Shown: positions 12,262 to 24,540, counted from the stretch's first letter. The stretch: 64,000 nt of DNA from Daucus carota subsp. sativus (GCF_001625215.2 NC_030385.2:44665598-44729597); one strand, 5' to 3'. Translations and numbers: made by a program. Notes: generated by a model not told the origin, from the letters alone.

Positions 12262-13302
12262 TTCTCACAGTTGAGTCTTTCAGGAAACCTACCCAGCTCC
12301 TTTTATCCTGCAATTTGTCACTGAGTGATGTTTTTATATTCATGCAGCCGTCAGTCCTACGTGCAAGTCCATTTTCTTGAACATTATTTAACTTGACTTG
12401 GGTGTGCACAAATACAAGAAGGTCAAATTGTGAATATTGTATATTATCTTAATTTTATTTACCCTTCTTTTGGTGGTATTATGAAACCCAAATCACACTA
12501 AATCTTATCCCCAACAAGAATGCTACAATGTAATTACTGAACACTGTATTGTTTCTGCAAGTTTTTCATTGAGCATGAAAGAGTTGTTAAACGTTTAATA
12601 TTTCAGTAATAGTGCTCCATTACTATATAAACTACCAATTACCTGTAAAAACTTCATATGTCTTTTTTGCGTGTAAGTGATTTTGTTAATAAACAGTAAT
12701 TGTTTCTTCATATGTCTCTGTAATGTCAAGTGTAATATAGACAAAAGTGATATTATGTTGAAGAATCTTTTTAAAAAAACTCACTCGAAATGCAGGCGGA
12801 TTCATATAGGTTGGGAAGAAGCATCATACAACATCAAAACTGTGGCCCTGGGGCAAAATAACAGAAAAGATAAATCTCGGGACATCAAAGTTTGTACCAA
12901 GTACACAGACATTGCCTCAGGCTAAGTTTTGAATTCTCAATCTCTAGTACAATAAAAATGAGGGTAACGGTAGAACTACAAAGACACTGCAAGGAACTAT
13001 GTTCTGTCTATATTACACTTGACATTACAGAGACGTGTCGCTTAGAGAGGCCGGTGGCAGTAGTTGGAGAGTAGAGTTTATTAGATTCTGAACTGTTTTT
13101 AAGATGGTCAATGGTTTTCTAATCTTATTAATTCACCACCCTCTTTTGTTGGTCTGTGACAACTGATAGAAAGGTCGCAGATGAAGCGCTATTTTCTGGT
13201 CAAGGTAAACCAATGAACCGCAGGTACTTTGTGCCATAGAAAGTATGTTATTTAGATTTAAGAGATGTGAAAGTAGAAGCACCAACTTTCATCAGTAAAC
13301 TT
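12262..13302. other. Spacer between the tandem FLDH-like genes
   Basis: This holds the promoter of copy 1 (just right of 12261) and the 3' flank of copy 2 (about 13030-13302). Small open frames here lack codon or family support. Nothing else recognised. Confidence 0.5.
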
Positions 13303-16259
13303 CTAGTATTTTATCAGGCCCAAGCTCTTCAACCACGACGGTACCTCTATCAGACCTTGTTCCAAACTTCGAGGGTTATAATCCAGTTCCTTTTTTGCCT
13401 TGTCGCAAGAGTAAGCCCACTGATGTCTAAGAACATCCACAGTCTGCATGAAAGAGGGGAACATGTGAAGGTAAGTCTTAAGCGAGAGGAAGAAGAAAAT
13501 AATACAGTTTGAGTTGTGAACTGTACAGGATATACATTTGTCGGATTCCAGAAAACAACCCATATATTCTTATAAACTATATGTCAACCATACAAATTGT
13601 TACAAATTGCTATTAATTGATAGGGTTAAACAAGCAAAGAAGTGATGATGGTAGCAGAAGCTGAAGGCTGCTCTGGTGAAAGTTAGTAATGCAGATGGCA
13701 TTGATCAGTATTGTGGAGGCTGAAAAGGTACAAGTACTATCCAAAGTATTGTATAGTTAAGCTGTGGGTTCCTCGTTAGTTATAAAGTACAAAAGGAAAA
13801 CATTTTTATTATTGGTGAAAAGAGAATCATCAAACTTAGTCAAATTGCTTCTATGAGGTCTGAGATGAGAAACTTAATATAACGACCCAAGCCCACAACT
13901 TCATGCATATCAGACCCAATAACTCACCACAGATTAGTCCAAAAAAGCTAGCAACTTTGTTATACATTAGTTATTGACTTACTTATAGTGGCCCTGAAAA
14001 TTCTATATTCACCGATATGGGATGTTACACTTAACATCACCCAAAAACTCGTGAAAGCTTCTTTATTTCCAACTATGTGATATATAACTATGTAGTACAG
14101 GATTTGAACTTGCAACAAGCAAAAATTGTACATTCAGTTAAGCCTTTTTTTTTAGATTTCATAATCAGTTGATTACACAGATGGAGCAAAAAAGTAGTAG
14201 TGTGAACAAAAAAACAATTCTGAATCAAATATTTTAAAAAAATGAGACCATACCGGAGGGCTGATAAGGGGGAGTCTTCCTGTTAATCTAGATACAAAAA
14301 CTGATATCCATCCATAAGCCTCAATCAATAATAAAGGGATGTTAAACCAAGGTTTTCTGGTCCCAGTGATAGTAGCAGAGATATCAAATACTTGCATGAA
14401 TGACGCATTTTCTCCAGTGAGAAGATATCTTTCACCGAGCCGGCCTTTATTTAGAGCTGCTATATGTCCCTCTACCACATCATCGACATGGCTAAAAGAA
14501 ACCTTATCTTTTCCTTGGCCTATATAACCAGGCAAGCGTCCATTAAACCGTTCAATCAGCTGACGGAAAAAAAATTTAAGACCATAGGTTACAGTTTGAC
14601 ATGCAGAGAGCATACAGATACATTTCTATGCATGTGCATCATTAGTTAAAGGCTCCAAAGAGATGAGCTCTCGGAGTTATACGTTGCTAAAACAATGAAT
14701 TATTCTACGTTTTGAAACAAGAATGGTATGATTTGGACAGTAATCACATGTCAAACACACAACCTCTAAAGTACAATTAGTTTATAAGGTACCCTTACCA
14801 ATTTGTAGACATGTAATTATCAGAATTAATTGTTTGTAAGATGAAGAACAAGTACCCCCTGTAGTAATGAACAAATAAGTTACTCGCCCTTAGAGCCCCT
14901 TAAATTCTCCCTCCATCTATAATTTCAGCTTATAATGTACTCAGTTTTCAACCAAGGAGACCTCTGTCCAGTAAATCCTAGGTAATATGTACATCACCAG
15001 CCATAAGCTATCACATACCAATGCTGTATATCATCACTTAACTTATACACAAGAAAATCCTCAATATGATGGTCCTGATATGCTCGGCTAAAAACTGAAA
15101 ATCTAGGTAAGATAATTTGGCTAAGCTTCAACAAATAATCAAAGAACTATAGTAAAGGCTGTCTGTGCAATGTACACATACGGACGCATAGGGCAAACAG
15201 CATTTTCTTATATCATTAACAGCAAAAAACGGAAGTAGGTAAATACCACTCGAGCAACAAGATTTCCAGCAGTGACTTTTCCGGGACCATAAATTACTCC
15301 AGGATAAACAGCTATAATAGGCACACCTTCAAGAGCAGCATCCATAGCAATTTTATCAGCGATGGCTTTTGATTTCTCGTACTCCGTACAAAAGTACTTG
15401 GCATCATGAATCTAATCACAAAATCCCATCTTCACACCATTAATAATTCGATAAGCTAATCATAATCAAACACTCACTCACACACAGAAACAAACAATGC
15501 TTGCCAGAATGAATCATTTCACAAAATAATCATACCAACACAATTAATAAGCAAATCATATGAAAATACAAATACACAGTCATAAATTGCTACCTGACTC
15601 TCATCAGCAACATAACCATCGGTTGAGCCTAAAGCGAAAAAGGAAGAAGTGTATATAATCCTCTCTATCATCGCGGTCTCTTTACACACCTTCAACACAT
15701 TCTTCAATCCTCCAACATTTATCTATCATTACAATTACAACATTTAAGTTACTTGCATTTCACAATAACCACTCAATACACTCAAGTACAAATGAGCTAA
15801 TATATCAACCAACATAACACTCTCGCAGCGCCGCTTTATAATTTATACTTTGGTGGCAAATTAATTATCACTTCCATTTAGTAAAAGGCCAACTTTTTAA
15901 TCACCTAAATACAAAATTTAAAAGTCCGGTCTCGAGACCGAGATTTTGAGAGAACTGATCACTTAGCGATTACGTAAAATAAATCTTACTGTCAGGAAAG
16001 CCGAAGGATCGGGAAGCCAGGGCTCGACAAGAGCAGCAGAATGGAACACAATCTGACATCCCGAAGCAGCTCGTGCCAAAGAATCATAATCCGTGACATC
16101 ACCGTACGAGAATTCGACATTTTGATGGTCAGAAAGCGCGGATATATCGCTAGTTGTGCGGACAAAGGCACGAACGGCGTATCCGCGAGTGAGTAATGCG
16201 TGACAGAGCCTTCCGCCTAAGTAGCCTGAAGCGCCCGTTACGAGCACTTTGTTGTTCAT
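13303..16259 (-). CDS. FLDH: NAD(P)-dependent farnesol dehydrogenase-like reductase, copy 2
   Basis: Tandem paralogue of the gene at 10531-12261. Exons on the minus strand: 16259-15990, 15722-15594, 15411-15247, 14559-14254 and 13443-13303, 336 residues. Exons 2-5 have exactly the lengths of copy 1 (129, 165, 306, 141); exon 1 is one codon shorter. The ATG at 16259 opens MNNKVLVTGASGYLGG. The active-site Tyr and Lys are in YEKSK (144-148). Exon 4 is very similar to copy 1 (shared GERYLLTGENASFMQVFDI), with changes such as KDKVSF for ADKVSF. Introns are longer than in copy 1, especially introns 3 and 4. Both copies look intact, so subfunction or dosage is open. Confidence 0.9.
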
Positions 16260-16350
16260 TTTGTTGTGAGTCCAGTAGAGTCAAATAGCACCCATCGAGG
16301 TTTAAAGTGCTAGGGGGATCCGGGAATGGAGATTGACTATTTAAGTGTTA

Positions 16351-16582
16351 CTCCCTCCATCCCAAATTAGATGTATCCGTTGATTTTGGGCACGTAACTT
16401 TAGGTGCATTGACCGTCTACTTCCGAAATTTTTTTTTATTTTTTCTTTTATAAATGAAAATTTCATATTTTAATTTTTATTTGCAAAAATAAAATTTTAA
16501 AAATAAATCACGTATCTATGCGGTCAATGAACCTTAAATTGTGTGCCCAAAGTCAACGGGGCCATCTAATTTGGGATGGAAG
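16351..16582. mobile_element. Stowaway-type MITE
   Basis: Left end CTCCCTCCATCCCAAATTAG after a TA; right end CTAATTTGGGATGGAAG before a TA (16583-16584). The inverted ends extend inward (GTTGATTTTGGGCAC against GTGCCCAAAGTCAAC). The CTCCCTCC terminus and TA target are hallmarks of Tc1/mariner-derived Stowaway elements. Confidence 0.85.
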
Positions 16583-16953
16583 TAGAATTACAAAAAAGTG
16601 GGACGATGTGTAAAATGGGGAAATTGAGATCCACGTTTAACTTCTCGTTTTTGTGAATTCATGAAAAAAAGTACCAACTCATTTATTGAAATCATAAAAA
16701 CAAAATCTTCGGGCTGTTGTTTGGGTTTCTATCAATTTTTTCGATAAGAAGTCCCAATTTTTTTTCATTTTTGTTTTTTCAATAATATTCCTGAATAAAG
16801 ATTTTTATCCTTCTAAATTGTAGTATTTGTTTGATGAAATTTTTTTGGGTGAGTGGGAACTCGTTCAATATCTACGACATTAGCTCTGCCGCATTTTCAA
16901 GACTTTTAACTTCAACCAATGATTTGATCTGACTTCGTAAGACTAGATTAATA

Positions 16954-17247
16954 CTCCCTCCGTCTATACAGTTTTTTTTGAACGTCTCACCAATTGTATA
17001 CATACGTAGTAAACTTTTACAATATAAAATAATATTACATCAACTACTTCCTTCCATTATCTCCATTCTATAATAATATAAACACTATTACACCCACTCA
17101 TTTTCTCCACTATCTCAAATCTATTATTAAATATAAATGGATCCCACCACTATACTCACTTTTCACTTAACTTTACTCATTTTTTGCACTTTTTCATTGG
17201 TCTCCGTGTCTCTGCCATTTGTATACAAGTGACTGGGACGGAGGGAG
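16954..17247. mobile_element. Stowaway-type MITE, family with TTGTATACA subterminal motif
   Basis: Starts CTCCCTCCGTCTATACAG after TA and ends GACTGGGACGGAGGGAG before TA. Subterminal CAATTGTATACA and ATTTGTATACAAGTG pair up. A second copy of this family lies at 47066-47389, sharing interior text such as CTCCATTCTATAATAATAT. Confidence 0.88.
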
Positions 17248-17697
17248 TAATCAGGTATGATCTCTTTTATATTTTTTTCAACTTGATTGTTTTGTTGTAA
17301 ATATCATATAATTATTCATTATTGGATTAGTTCTTCTTTTCAAAAAAGAAAAAAAAGACTTCTCATTTTCGTGATGTATTCCGATTGTAATTACTCATTT
17401 GCAATGTTGTAACAATTTTCCTATTTGCCAAAAGAATTGATTAATTTTTTAAAAAAACCATCAGTTTATTAATTACAATCCGTTTAAATTGAAAATTTGT
17501 GTTTTATTTAAAAAAAAAATCTCTCACAAATTTTCTAGAACTATTAATTCAACAGATAAATTTCTATTTCCAATTTCTACGGCGTTCCTTTGTCAAATAA
17601 ACAACTTGATCGAAGAAACACATGAACATATCTACCTGTTTTATACTGCGTCTGTTTGGGAACTCGAATCAACTTTTTCCTAACTTAGAGCATCTCC

Positions 17698-18070
17698 AAG
17701 AGACTCTTCATTGAGGCTCCTAACTTGAGATTTGAGGAGGGAGAAGAAAAATGTTGCTCCAAGAGACTCTTAAGTGGCTCTTAAATCTTAAGAGCCTCTT
17801 GTTTCTCTCTCCTCTCTCCTCAAAATTAAGAGCCACCACATGGCTCCTAACTTATTTTTTTACAATAAAAAAATCTTTCCATCCAATTCACTTCCATCTT
17901 TCACTCTCTCTTTTGTTGTAGTGGAGCCCAATATATGAATAAAATATGAAATAGAAAAGAGATGTAGAGAGTATTGTTGGAGTTTAGACTCTTAACTTTG
18001 TTTTAAATTGCTAAGAGCCATATTTTTTATATTATATTTAGGAGCAACAAGGCTCTTGGAGATTTATGCT
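17698..18070. mobile_element. Tourist-like MITE (GAGCATCTCC termini)
   Basis: Starts GAGCATCTCCAAGAGACTC after TTA and ends GGCTCTTGGAGATTTATGCT, a slightly decayed inverted match. The interior repeats GGCTCTTAA/TTAAGAGCC motifs. Its ends match the elements at 24777 and 61406, which have cleaner TAA duplications, so PIF/Harbinger type is likely. Confidence 0.6.
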
Positions 18071-19876
18071 AGCTTCTCTCACAGCTTGTTTCTCTCCAAA
18101 CACTTATTAACTTATTAATTTCTTATTTTTACTTCATTATTTTACTTTAAGCAATAAATTAAACCTGGCCAAACGGCCCACCGTCTTTTTGAAAAAAATT
18201 GTTCCTTTTTAAAATATTTTTTTCAATACTTTCAAAAAATATTCTTTGAATATAATTTTAAGTTATATAAAAATATTTAAAAAATTGAAAATTGATTGGA
18301 TGGATACTTTACACCCTACTCCGGAATTTTAGAGCACGAATTTTGAATAATTATGAAAGCATACCAAAAGAATCGTAAACAACAAAGCGAATTCTCTATT
18401 TTTTAATAACCCAAATAAGTGAAAAGATACTCATTTGTAAAGTTAAAAGTTATATTTTGTCAAAAGAAAAAGGAATAATCCGGTTGTTGACTAATCTTTG
18501 TGATGTAATATTTTTTCCTTTTAATAATTCAAAAAAAGTAATTTATTATTATTAATCGACTTTCAGGATAATCTTTCCTTATTCCAAGGCATGTGAGAAA
18601 GATGTGTAAAATTGGGAAAGTGAGATCCATAATTAACTTCACATTATTGCGTCATTTCGGTTGTGTACTACTGTACTTAAAACGCATTAACATGCACGCT
18701 ATTTGCACATATTCTGAATCTCTTATAATTTATAGGTTCATAATTTTTTTCTAAACTTTTTAAAATAAAAGTTTATACATTAAATTTTTATTCAGAGAAA
18801 ATCTTTTTAAAATATATTATGAAATGATATTTTAAATGAGTGTTGAAAAGCCGGCCAAAAAAACATAACTGCAATTATTTAGGAACCTTTAGTTAAATTT
18901 AAAATAAGTTATTTATTATTTAAATAAAAAATGAATTATAAGCTATTAATAAGTTATATGTTATTAATGTATTTAAATAGTGTGAATTATAAATTATCTA
19001 AATATTTGAACTATATTATCTAAAATGTTTGGTGATTTAAAAAGTAAAAAACCATTAGAAGAGAATATAAAAAAGAAGTTAAAACTAAAATAAATATTTC
19101 TTAAATGTGATTCTGTTTCTTTAAATAAACGAGAATCAAGAAAAACCAAAACAGACTTCAAATCAAACAAAACCGTGCTTCGGTTTGCTTAGGGTTGCCC
19201 AACAAGCTTTTTAATTAAAAAACCAAGCACTTGTAAAAATACTAGTTTTTATTTAATTAATCACTTATAAATTTTAATTTATTTTTCAAAATATTTTTTT
19301 AAGTTTATTGGAATGGCTTCAAAAATTACATGTGTTTACGTCCGCAAGTAGACTTTCCACTTTGATCAAGTTGATTTAAGGGGCAAGGTATCCTCAGTTG
19401 TCACTTGTTACGGGTCTGTCTTTCCATCCCAATGAAAATGTAGTTTGTGGCGATGAAAGATTTGGAATTTAGCAGTAAGAAACTAAATAATTCAAATGAC
19501 TTATCATAGACACTGTATCTTACACGCAATGTGGTAGTTGTAAAGAAAAAGAAATTTCACTTATGTTCTTTTCCGAATTTTATTATTATTATACTAATTA
19601 CAGAAAAGATTAAAAAGAAGAGAATAAATTCAACTAAAAGTTTCAAAATGTTACAAATCTTGAACAAAATTTTAAAATAATAAAATTGTGGTTCGACTTT
19701 TGTTCCTCCACTTTTTTTAAAAAGTAAAATCTTATTTTAAAAACAAATAGAAAGTGTATATACTTTTTTTCCCACATAAGCCAAACCATTCCATAATATC
19801 ATACCTCACCATTCACCAAACGACCTCAAACCTTACTATCACATAAAAGGCTAAAAAAAATTAAGGAAATTAAGCA

Positions 19877-22516
19877 ATGGCAAGTGGTGCTAGTATTCCC
19901 ACAATAGATCTCTCCCCATTCATCACTCCCCCTGAATTAGGAGGACAGAGCAATGGACATGTTAGTACCAAGAGTAGGAGCATGAGCAGAAAGGTGGTGA
20001 AAGAAGAAATAAGCAAAGCATGTAGCGAATATGGTTTTTTTCAGATAGTAAACCATGGTATACCGGTGGAGCTCATGAACACCTCACTTGAACTTGCCAA
20101 GACGTTTTTCGAGTACCCGGAAGAAGAGAAGATCAAGTGCGTAGCTGGTCCAGGAGTCCCCAAGCCGGCCGGGTTTAGTAAGCAACCTGAGCACTCGCCT
20201 GATAAGAACGAGTATTTGTCCATTTTTGAAGCTGGTTCTCCTCATAACGTGCTCCCTCAAAATCCACCTCAATTCAAGTAAGCCCAACTCACTTTCATCT
20301 CTCGTGAATCGGGTCTATTTCGGATTTTTCTAGCATGTGCCTAACTATTTTTTATTTGGATGAAAGATTTTTATTGACGACAATTCTTATGTATATACAC
20401 GAGTGATCATTGTTAATGAGATTGGATCCAATAGAAATTCATTACCTGATTAAAAAAACGGTTGTTAATCATGAACATATTAAAAAATCCAATATTTAAT
20501 TACTTAAAAGTAGTTACTCTATTAGTTATGGACTTACATCAAAAAAGAAAATCTCAACTACACAGGAATACTGATGATTACTGAGGAAAACAAGTTAGCA
20601 TTGTTTTTAAGGAACAATCGGGGGACGGACTTTTCTCATGGAGATGCTCTCAAAACTTATAAATTTTCTAGATACATTAGTGTTAAAACTTAAATTGACT
20701 ATCATGTCTCAAGATGTGATCAACAGATAGCTAACAAGCCAATTTTCAATCAACAGATAATATGACATTGAACTCATTTTATCTTTGTTGATTATTTAAA
20801 TGGTGCTCGTTATAAGTTTATATGATTAATCAAAGTATGTTGTGTTTGATTTGGGTGAATAAATTTGGAAGAGATAGAATAGAATTTGAACTATGTTATA
20901 AATTGTGTTGGATTTCATTCTTTTCTTCGTTCCTTTCCTTACATTAGAGATCACATCCCATTTGAGAAAAAAATGATAAATTTCCTTGTATAATCAAATT
21001 CTTTTCAAATTCCATCTTAACAATTTTGCAGTCACTCGACTTTTTTTTAAAACTTCCTTCCTATCTCTATTATTTCATTTATCATTTAGTCATTTCATTC
21101 TATAATACCCAACCAAACACGACGTAGGTATCTATTGTTTCTTAAATAATTGTGGTTTTAACCCTGATTTTTTGTATATATCCTAATCTACACTGAGGTA
21201 GCATATCATTCTACCAGGCCGAGATTATCATACACATATGTTTCTTCTGTTCAAGACAAAATTTAGAACAGAACACTTTGGTAATTTTGTGTCTACATAT
21301 CTCTGAAATTGAATGTTTTTGACAGGGGAGTGTTAGAGGATATATTTGCTCGATACAGCAACCTAGCTTTCCTTGTACAGAATATTATAAATGACTGTTT
21401 GGAATTGCCCCCAGACTTCCTCAAAGATTATAACAACATTAGGACCTCTGATTTTTTGGTGTCACTGTACTACTTACCAGCTTCTGATATCGGAAACTCT
21501 GGGAAATCAGAACACGAGGATGGAAATGTAGTGACCTTTGTGTTACAGGATGATATCGGAGGTCTAGAAGTACTCCATAATGGTGAATGGATTCCGATAC
21601 CTCCAGCCCCAGGCACATTAGTAGTCAATGTAGGTGATGTGATCCAGGTACATGAATTTTCAACATATCTTGAACCTGGCAAATCATAGTGGCCGTTTGG
21701 CTAACCTTATTTTTCAGAAATAAGGATTTATTTCTGCAGAAAAGTACATATAATTGTACTTTTTTTTGAAATAAGCCCTAATTTCTCAAATTTGCGTATC
21801 TATCTGTATCAGAGACGGAGCTGTTAAGGGGCTTACCTGGGCTTAAGCCCAGGGTAGTTCTTGAAAAAATAATATAGTAGTTATATATGCTATGCAATTT
21901 ATGTGTTATGTGAATCCAAGCTCACTATTAATTAAGCCCAGCCCATCAATATAATCAACTAGATACAGATAAGAGAATAGAAAATACTGAGTAACTAGGT
22001 GGAGTTCTATTTTTATCAATACCAAGTATAGTGCAGCGAGTATATCTCTATTAGATCTCAGCACATCAGGTCTTTCGACCTCATAAACATACAAGTAGAT
22101 ATATTTTTATTCTTTATTGACTTATCAAGCCCACCCCAATCTAAATTTCTGGTTCCGTCCCTGATCTGTATATAATCCACGTCTCACATTTTCTTCTCTA
22201 ATTGTTATGTTCGACTGCTATTGGATGGGAAAAGGTATTGAGCAACAACAAATTCAAGAGTGCGACACATAGGGTGGTGAGACCGAAAGAAACAACAAGA
22301 AATTCTTATGCATTCTTTTACAATTTGGACGGAGACAAGTGGGTGGAGCCATTACCACAATTCACAACACAGATTGGTGAGCCACCACAATACAGAGGAT
22401 TCTATTACAAAGATTATGTCAAGGCCAGGGTTATGGACAGAATAAACCCCCCTGCTAGACTGGAAGATCGTTTCTGCATTAAGCATTATGCAATTACAAA
22501 TTCCGGGGGTGCTTAG
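19877..22516 (+). CDS. 2-oxoglutarate/Fe(II)-dependent dioxygenase
   Basis: Soluble non-heme iron oxygenase of the plant DOXC class (annotators often name such proteins flavonol synthase-like or DMR6-like); the substrate cannot be told from sequence. Exons 19877-20277, 21326-21647 and 22235-22516, total 334 residues. The N-terminal DIOX_N part begins IPTIDLSPF and includes ACSEYGFFQIVNHGIP. The C-terminal 2OG-FeII domain shows iron ligands H197 and D199 in SEHEDGNVVTF and H253 in SATHRVV. The 2-oxoglutarate-binding pair is R263 and S265 in RNS. LQDDIGGLEV and VNVGDVIQVLSNNKFKS are strong family landmarks. The intron 2 acceptor (GGGAAAAG/GTATTG) has a poor pyrimidine tract but is fixed by the VIQ-VLSNN continuity. 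Intron 2 carries a hAT MITE, intron 1 probably another MITE. Confidence 0.9.
20842..21120. mobile_element. Probable MITE in dioxygenase intron 1
   Basis: The left end GTGTTTGATTTGGGTG and the right end ATACCCAACCAAACAC are inverted matches. A clear target duplication was not seen, so superfamily is left open (hAT-like ends are common in this form). Confidence 0.45.
21810..22163. mobile_element. hAT-type MITE with perfect 8-bp target duplication
   Basis: It starts CAGAGACGGAGC and ends GGTTCCGTCCCTG. The 8 bases ATCTGTAT flank it exactly on both sides (21802-21809 and 22164-22171), the hAT target length. It lies inside intron 2 of the dioxygenase gene and ends 71 bp before the exon 3 start. 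Confidence 0.9.
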
Positions 22517-23037
22517 TAATTTATGGGAACAGGAGTGCTCAAGTAAAGCTATTGTAGTCCATTATAACGGTCAGTTTTATGTCAAAGATTTTATAATCAT
22601 ATCTGTAATATTTTTTTATTGCAGAAACTCCGGGATACGCATATAAGCCCGTTTGAGTCGGTATAAATTATGACTTATATGTTGGATAATATATTTTAGT
22701 TGACCTATGACTTAATAAAAATATTATAGTGAATTTTTTTTGATAGATTAGTTGATGAAGTTTTATTAAAAAAAATTATATAGAAAAATAAGTTATTGGA
22801 AAAAATATATCCCGCCTTGACTTTAGATAAGTTTCTGATTTATTTTTAATTTTAAGTTTCTTGGGTTTTTCTACATTTCTGGACTGAGACCCAACATTTA
22901 TCCCTGCACTGTAGTGGACATTTAGATGGGCTTTACATAGACTTTCAGCCTCTCTTTCGAATTTTGGCCCAATTTTTGAATTTTTCTTTACCATGACGTC
23001 TGCTTGTCTCGGAAATTAACGTTTGTTTCTTGTAAAC
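22517..23037. other. 3' flank of the dioxygenase gene
   Basis: 3' UTR and AT-rich spacer; nothing else recognised. Confidence 0.5.
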
Positions 23038-23710
23038 AAGAAGGAATGTGCATAATAACCGATAGGAAAAACCCTAGTTTTTCTTTTTCTCTTTTCTCTT
23101 TTCTCTCTAGCCTCTCTATTTTCATCTCCGGCGGGGCTTCCATCAGTTTTCCGGTGGAAAGCCCCAAATCTTTCCGTTTGATTGCTAGTTTTTTATTGTT
23201 CTTACTTTTTCATTGATTTCCTCAATAAATCTCCCTTTTCGGGAAAGGTTTTTAGATCTACATCACCGAAACTTTCGATTTTCGTTCTTATTCGTTTCCA
23301 GAGGCCTTTTTGGATTTGTGAGTGGATCGATTATCTCTTAAGCGTCGTGTGCAGATCTAATTGTTTTAATTTGTTTTGGTTATAGTTTGATTTCTCTCCC
23401 TAGTGAGAGTGTGTGCTTTTCTCTCCTTCTTTTGTGAGAGTGGTTTGGATTCATCGATAAAAGCCTTTTGGGAATTGCATTTGTGGTCGATAGCTCAAAC
23501 GGAGTTTTTGAAAAAGATGGTGAACACAGAGCAAGGATCTATACATGAACCATCGTCAATTTCAACATCGCTTATTTGTCTCATCTTGGGTATGAAGACA
23601 GGCATGTTAATTTTTTCTATGTTTGTTCGACTCGATCATTCTTGTAGATGCCGTATGGCTATTATTTATTGAATTCTCTCATTTTTTTCAAAAAAAGAAG
23701 GAATGTGCAT
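23038..23710 (+). mobile_element. Retroposed-looking segment flanked by a 16-bp direct repeat
   Basis: The 16-mer AAGAAGGAATGTGCAT occurs at 23038-23053 and 23695-23710. Between them lies about 640 bp that begins like a plant mRNA leader (AAAAACCCTAGTTTTTC, then pyrimidine-rich tracts) and ends in an A run after TTTTTTTC. Within it an ATG at 23517 opens 51 codons (MVNTEQGSIHEPSSISTSL...) in which I recognise no family. Direct repeat plus A-rich 3' end is the pattern left by LINE-type reverse transcription, so this may be a retrocopy of the 5' part of a host transcript, or a LINE-derived non-autonomous element. The parent is unidentified. Confidence 0.45.
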
Positions 23711-23979
23711 GGGGTAACGAAGGCTACTTTCAAGTTACAAAAATAAGTCTTAAAATATTCTTGTTCTTCATAATTAGTTACCAAAAGCTCCTTCAATTCA
23801 CTCCGACCCAGACTTCATAATCCTCTGTAAACTTTTATCTGATTATCATTTAACATTTTTATTCGAGTATAAGTTTCTTATGCATTCTATATTTATTTCA
23901 CATTCTTTCCGTTTTTCCTCACCGGATCATGAATATTTCATTATTCTTTTTTATGTTTTTTTTTAACGTAGGAATTATT

Positions 23980-24540
23980 CTTTTTTATGTTTTTTTTTTT
24001 AACGTAGAACCCGCAGCCGCTACCCTTTGGGTGCGGGTAAACCACGAACTCACGTAATAGCCTGCAAATCACGTGAACCAAGGTAAACCGCACTTAAACT
24101 CAGGAGGCATAATAACAAATATCACGTTTGGTAAACCGCACTTAAGCCCAGGAGGGCATAATAACAAATATCACGTTTGGGTGCGGGTAAACGTGAACCA
24201 AAGTAAACCGCACTTAAGCCCAGGAGGCATAATAACAAATACCACGTTTGATAAACCGCACTTAAGCCCAGGAGGCATAATAACAAATATCACGTTTGGA
24301 TGCGGGTAAACCACGAACTCACGTAATAGCCTGCAAATCACGTGAACCAAGGTAAACCGCACTTAAGCCCAGGAGGCATAATAACAAATATCGCTCCCTT
24401 CGGGAGTCGAACCTGTGACCAAGAGGATACAAGTCCCCTCTTTAACCAGCTGAAGAAGGGAGCCGAACCTGTGACCAAGAGGATACAAGTCCCCTCTTTA
24501 ACCAGCTGAACCAACCTTGCGGGCTCTTTTTTATGTTTTA
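23980..24540 (-). mobile_element. tRNA-derived SINE with duplicated head and internally amplified body
   Basis: Read on the minus strand, the head at 24526-24401 has an A-box-like TGGTTCAGCTGGTTAA and a B box GGTTCGACTCC (24413-24403); the head block is present twice (about 24401-24454 and 24458-24510). The body (GGCTTAAGTGCGGTTTACC type) follows, then an A run ending near 23991. CTTTTTTATGTTTT-type direct repeats flank the element (about 23980-23994 and 24526-24539). The body motif recurs at 24082, 24130, 24202, 24250 and 24351, with alternating 48-bp and 72-bp spacing. A second truncated tail-like block (TTTAACGTAGGAATTATTC) lies just outside at 23950-23980. Confidence 0.75.

Larger units (their letters stand above)
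16260..19876. other. Gene-free, MITE-rich spacer
   Basis: It contains two Stowaway-type MITEs and one Tourist-like MITE, listed separately. Bases 18100-19870 are AT-rich with no gene seen. The 60 bases before 19877 are A-rich and form the 5' leader of the dioxygenase gene. Confidence 0.6.

Noticed and set aside
13880-14130. Possible mobile element in FLDH-like copy 2 intron 4 (GGGATGTTACACTTAACATC)
   Set aside because: No ends or target duplication could be defined.
24073-24309. Open frame encoding a repeated GKPHLSPGG-type peptide
   Set aside because: It runs through the amplified SINE body; the peptide repeat is a by-product of the DNA repeat.
24082-24370. CRISPR-like evenly spaced direct repeats
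   Set aside because: Plant nuclear context, irregular 48/72-bp spacing, no unique spacers, and clear SINE origin.
24401-24526. tRNA genes on the minus strand
   Set aside because: A and B boxes are present, but there is no full cloverleaf and the block continues into a SINE body with an A tail.
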